A DNA stretch of 41,965 nucleotides from Cyclobacteriaceae bacterium (GTDB taxonomy: Bacteria; Bacteroidota; Bacteroidia; Cytophagales; Cyclobacteriaceae). Positions 41,806 to 41,965 of the stretch are shown here, piece by piece. Position numbers and translations under genes: made by a program. The notes under the pieces were generated by a model. That model was not told where the DNA came from and searched no databases. It was given only the letters and a program-made list of their open reading frames with translations. Each line of letters starts with the position of its first letter. Within the stretch, counting starts at the first letter, position 1. Where the stretch lies: NCBI GenBank assembly GCA_022842845.1, contig JALHOT010000023.1, forward strand, positions 1 through 41,965. The letters are read 5' to 3'.

Positions 41806-41965
41806 ATGATAGCAACTGAGAAGATTACCATTCAGCGCGTTTCCAAAAGCCGTTTACCAGAAGTAGATTTTTCTAATATCCCCTTCGGAAAGATTTACAC
41901 CGATCATATGTTTCTGGCCGACTATAAAGAAGGAGAGTGGAAGAATTTCAGGATAGTGCCTTATG
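41806..41965 (+). CDS. ilvE: Branched-chain amino acid aminotransferase, N-terminal part
   Basis: The first 53 residues are visible before the window ends. The segment RLPEVDFSNIPFGKIYTDHM and then FLADYKEGEWKNFRIVPY is typical of the roughly 350-residue branched-chain aminotransferase of Bacteroidetes, where the FGKxxxDHM and Y-x-x-G-x-W features open the fold type IV PLP domain. It would interconvert Leu, Ile and Val with their keto acids. The ATG at 41806 lies 80 bases after the adenosyltransferase gene. The catalytic Lys lies outside the window, so integrity cannot be checked. Confidence 0.85.
   Translation, partial: MIATEKITIQRVSKSRLPEVDFSNIPFGKIYTDHMFLADYKEGEWKNFRIVPY

Overview
The window comes from a bacterium of the phylum Bacteroidetes, probably the Cytophagales-type branch. 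The evidence is a SusC/SusD pair, a type IX secretion (T9SS) sorting tail, DUF1501/DUF1800 and DUF3667 proteins, TAnnTTTG-type promoter elements, almost no Shine-Dalgarno sequences, and AlaRS, BCAT and long PurF-like proteins of Bacteroidetes type. Genus cannot be resolved from the sequence alone. The region reads as chromosome: dense, moderate GC, with no integrase, transposase, CRISPR array, tRNA or rRNA gene seen, and no gene-free gap above 150 bases.

Layout. 1-3870 (minus): DUF1800, Tat/T9SS DUF1501, and a cut-off outer-membrane beta-barrel gene. 4035-5563 (plus): HMG-CoA lyase and a TPR lipo/periplasmic-type protein. 5560-10094 (minus): two tandem M23 peptidases, a CapA-like protein, a MerR regulator and dprA. 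10228-15601 (plus): alaS, gatB (TTG start) and a TlpA-like lipoprotein thioredoxin. 15607-21356: an SOS-style mutagenesis cassette. A LexA/CI-like regulator on plus is divergent from dinB, a 2H phosphoesterase and a short dnaE on minus. 21509-25965 (minus): an orphan susC-susD pair. 26060-34468 (minus): nuoI-J-K-L-M-N followed by a long PurF-like amidotransferase. 34513-37065 (minus): thioesterase, MATE exporter, Nudix hydrolase. 37158-41965 (plus): rnhB, DUF3667, NRDE/TANGO2-like protein, alpha/beta hydrolase, LolD-like ATPase, PduO-type cobalamin adenosyltransferase and the start of a branched-chain aminotransferase.

The most interesting part is the mutagenesis cassette. The 72-base gap between the regulator and dinB holds two 18-base near-identical palindromic elements 32 bases apart, on either side of a CAAATTTG palindrome. 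Each element lies between a TTTG box and a TAnnTTTG-like box, which suggests a compact two-way promoter controlled by the regulator, possibly giving leaderless mRNAs. The operon carries a 2H phosphoesterase where the known cassettes carry imuA/imuB. Other points worth attention are the PurF-like protein whose glutaminase loop has Phe where PurF has the oxyanion Gly, the Tat-plus-T9SS DUF1501 protein, the partial complex I cluster, and a 9-base inverted repeat just before susC.
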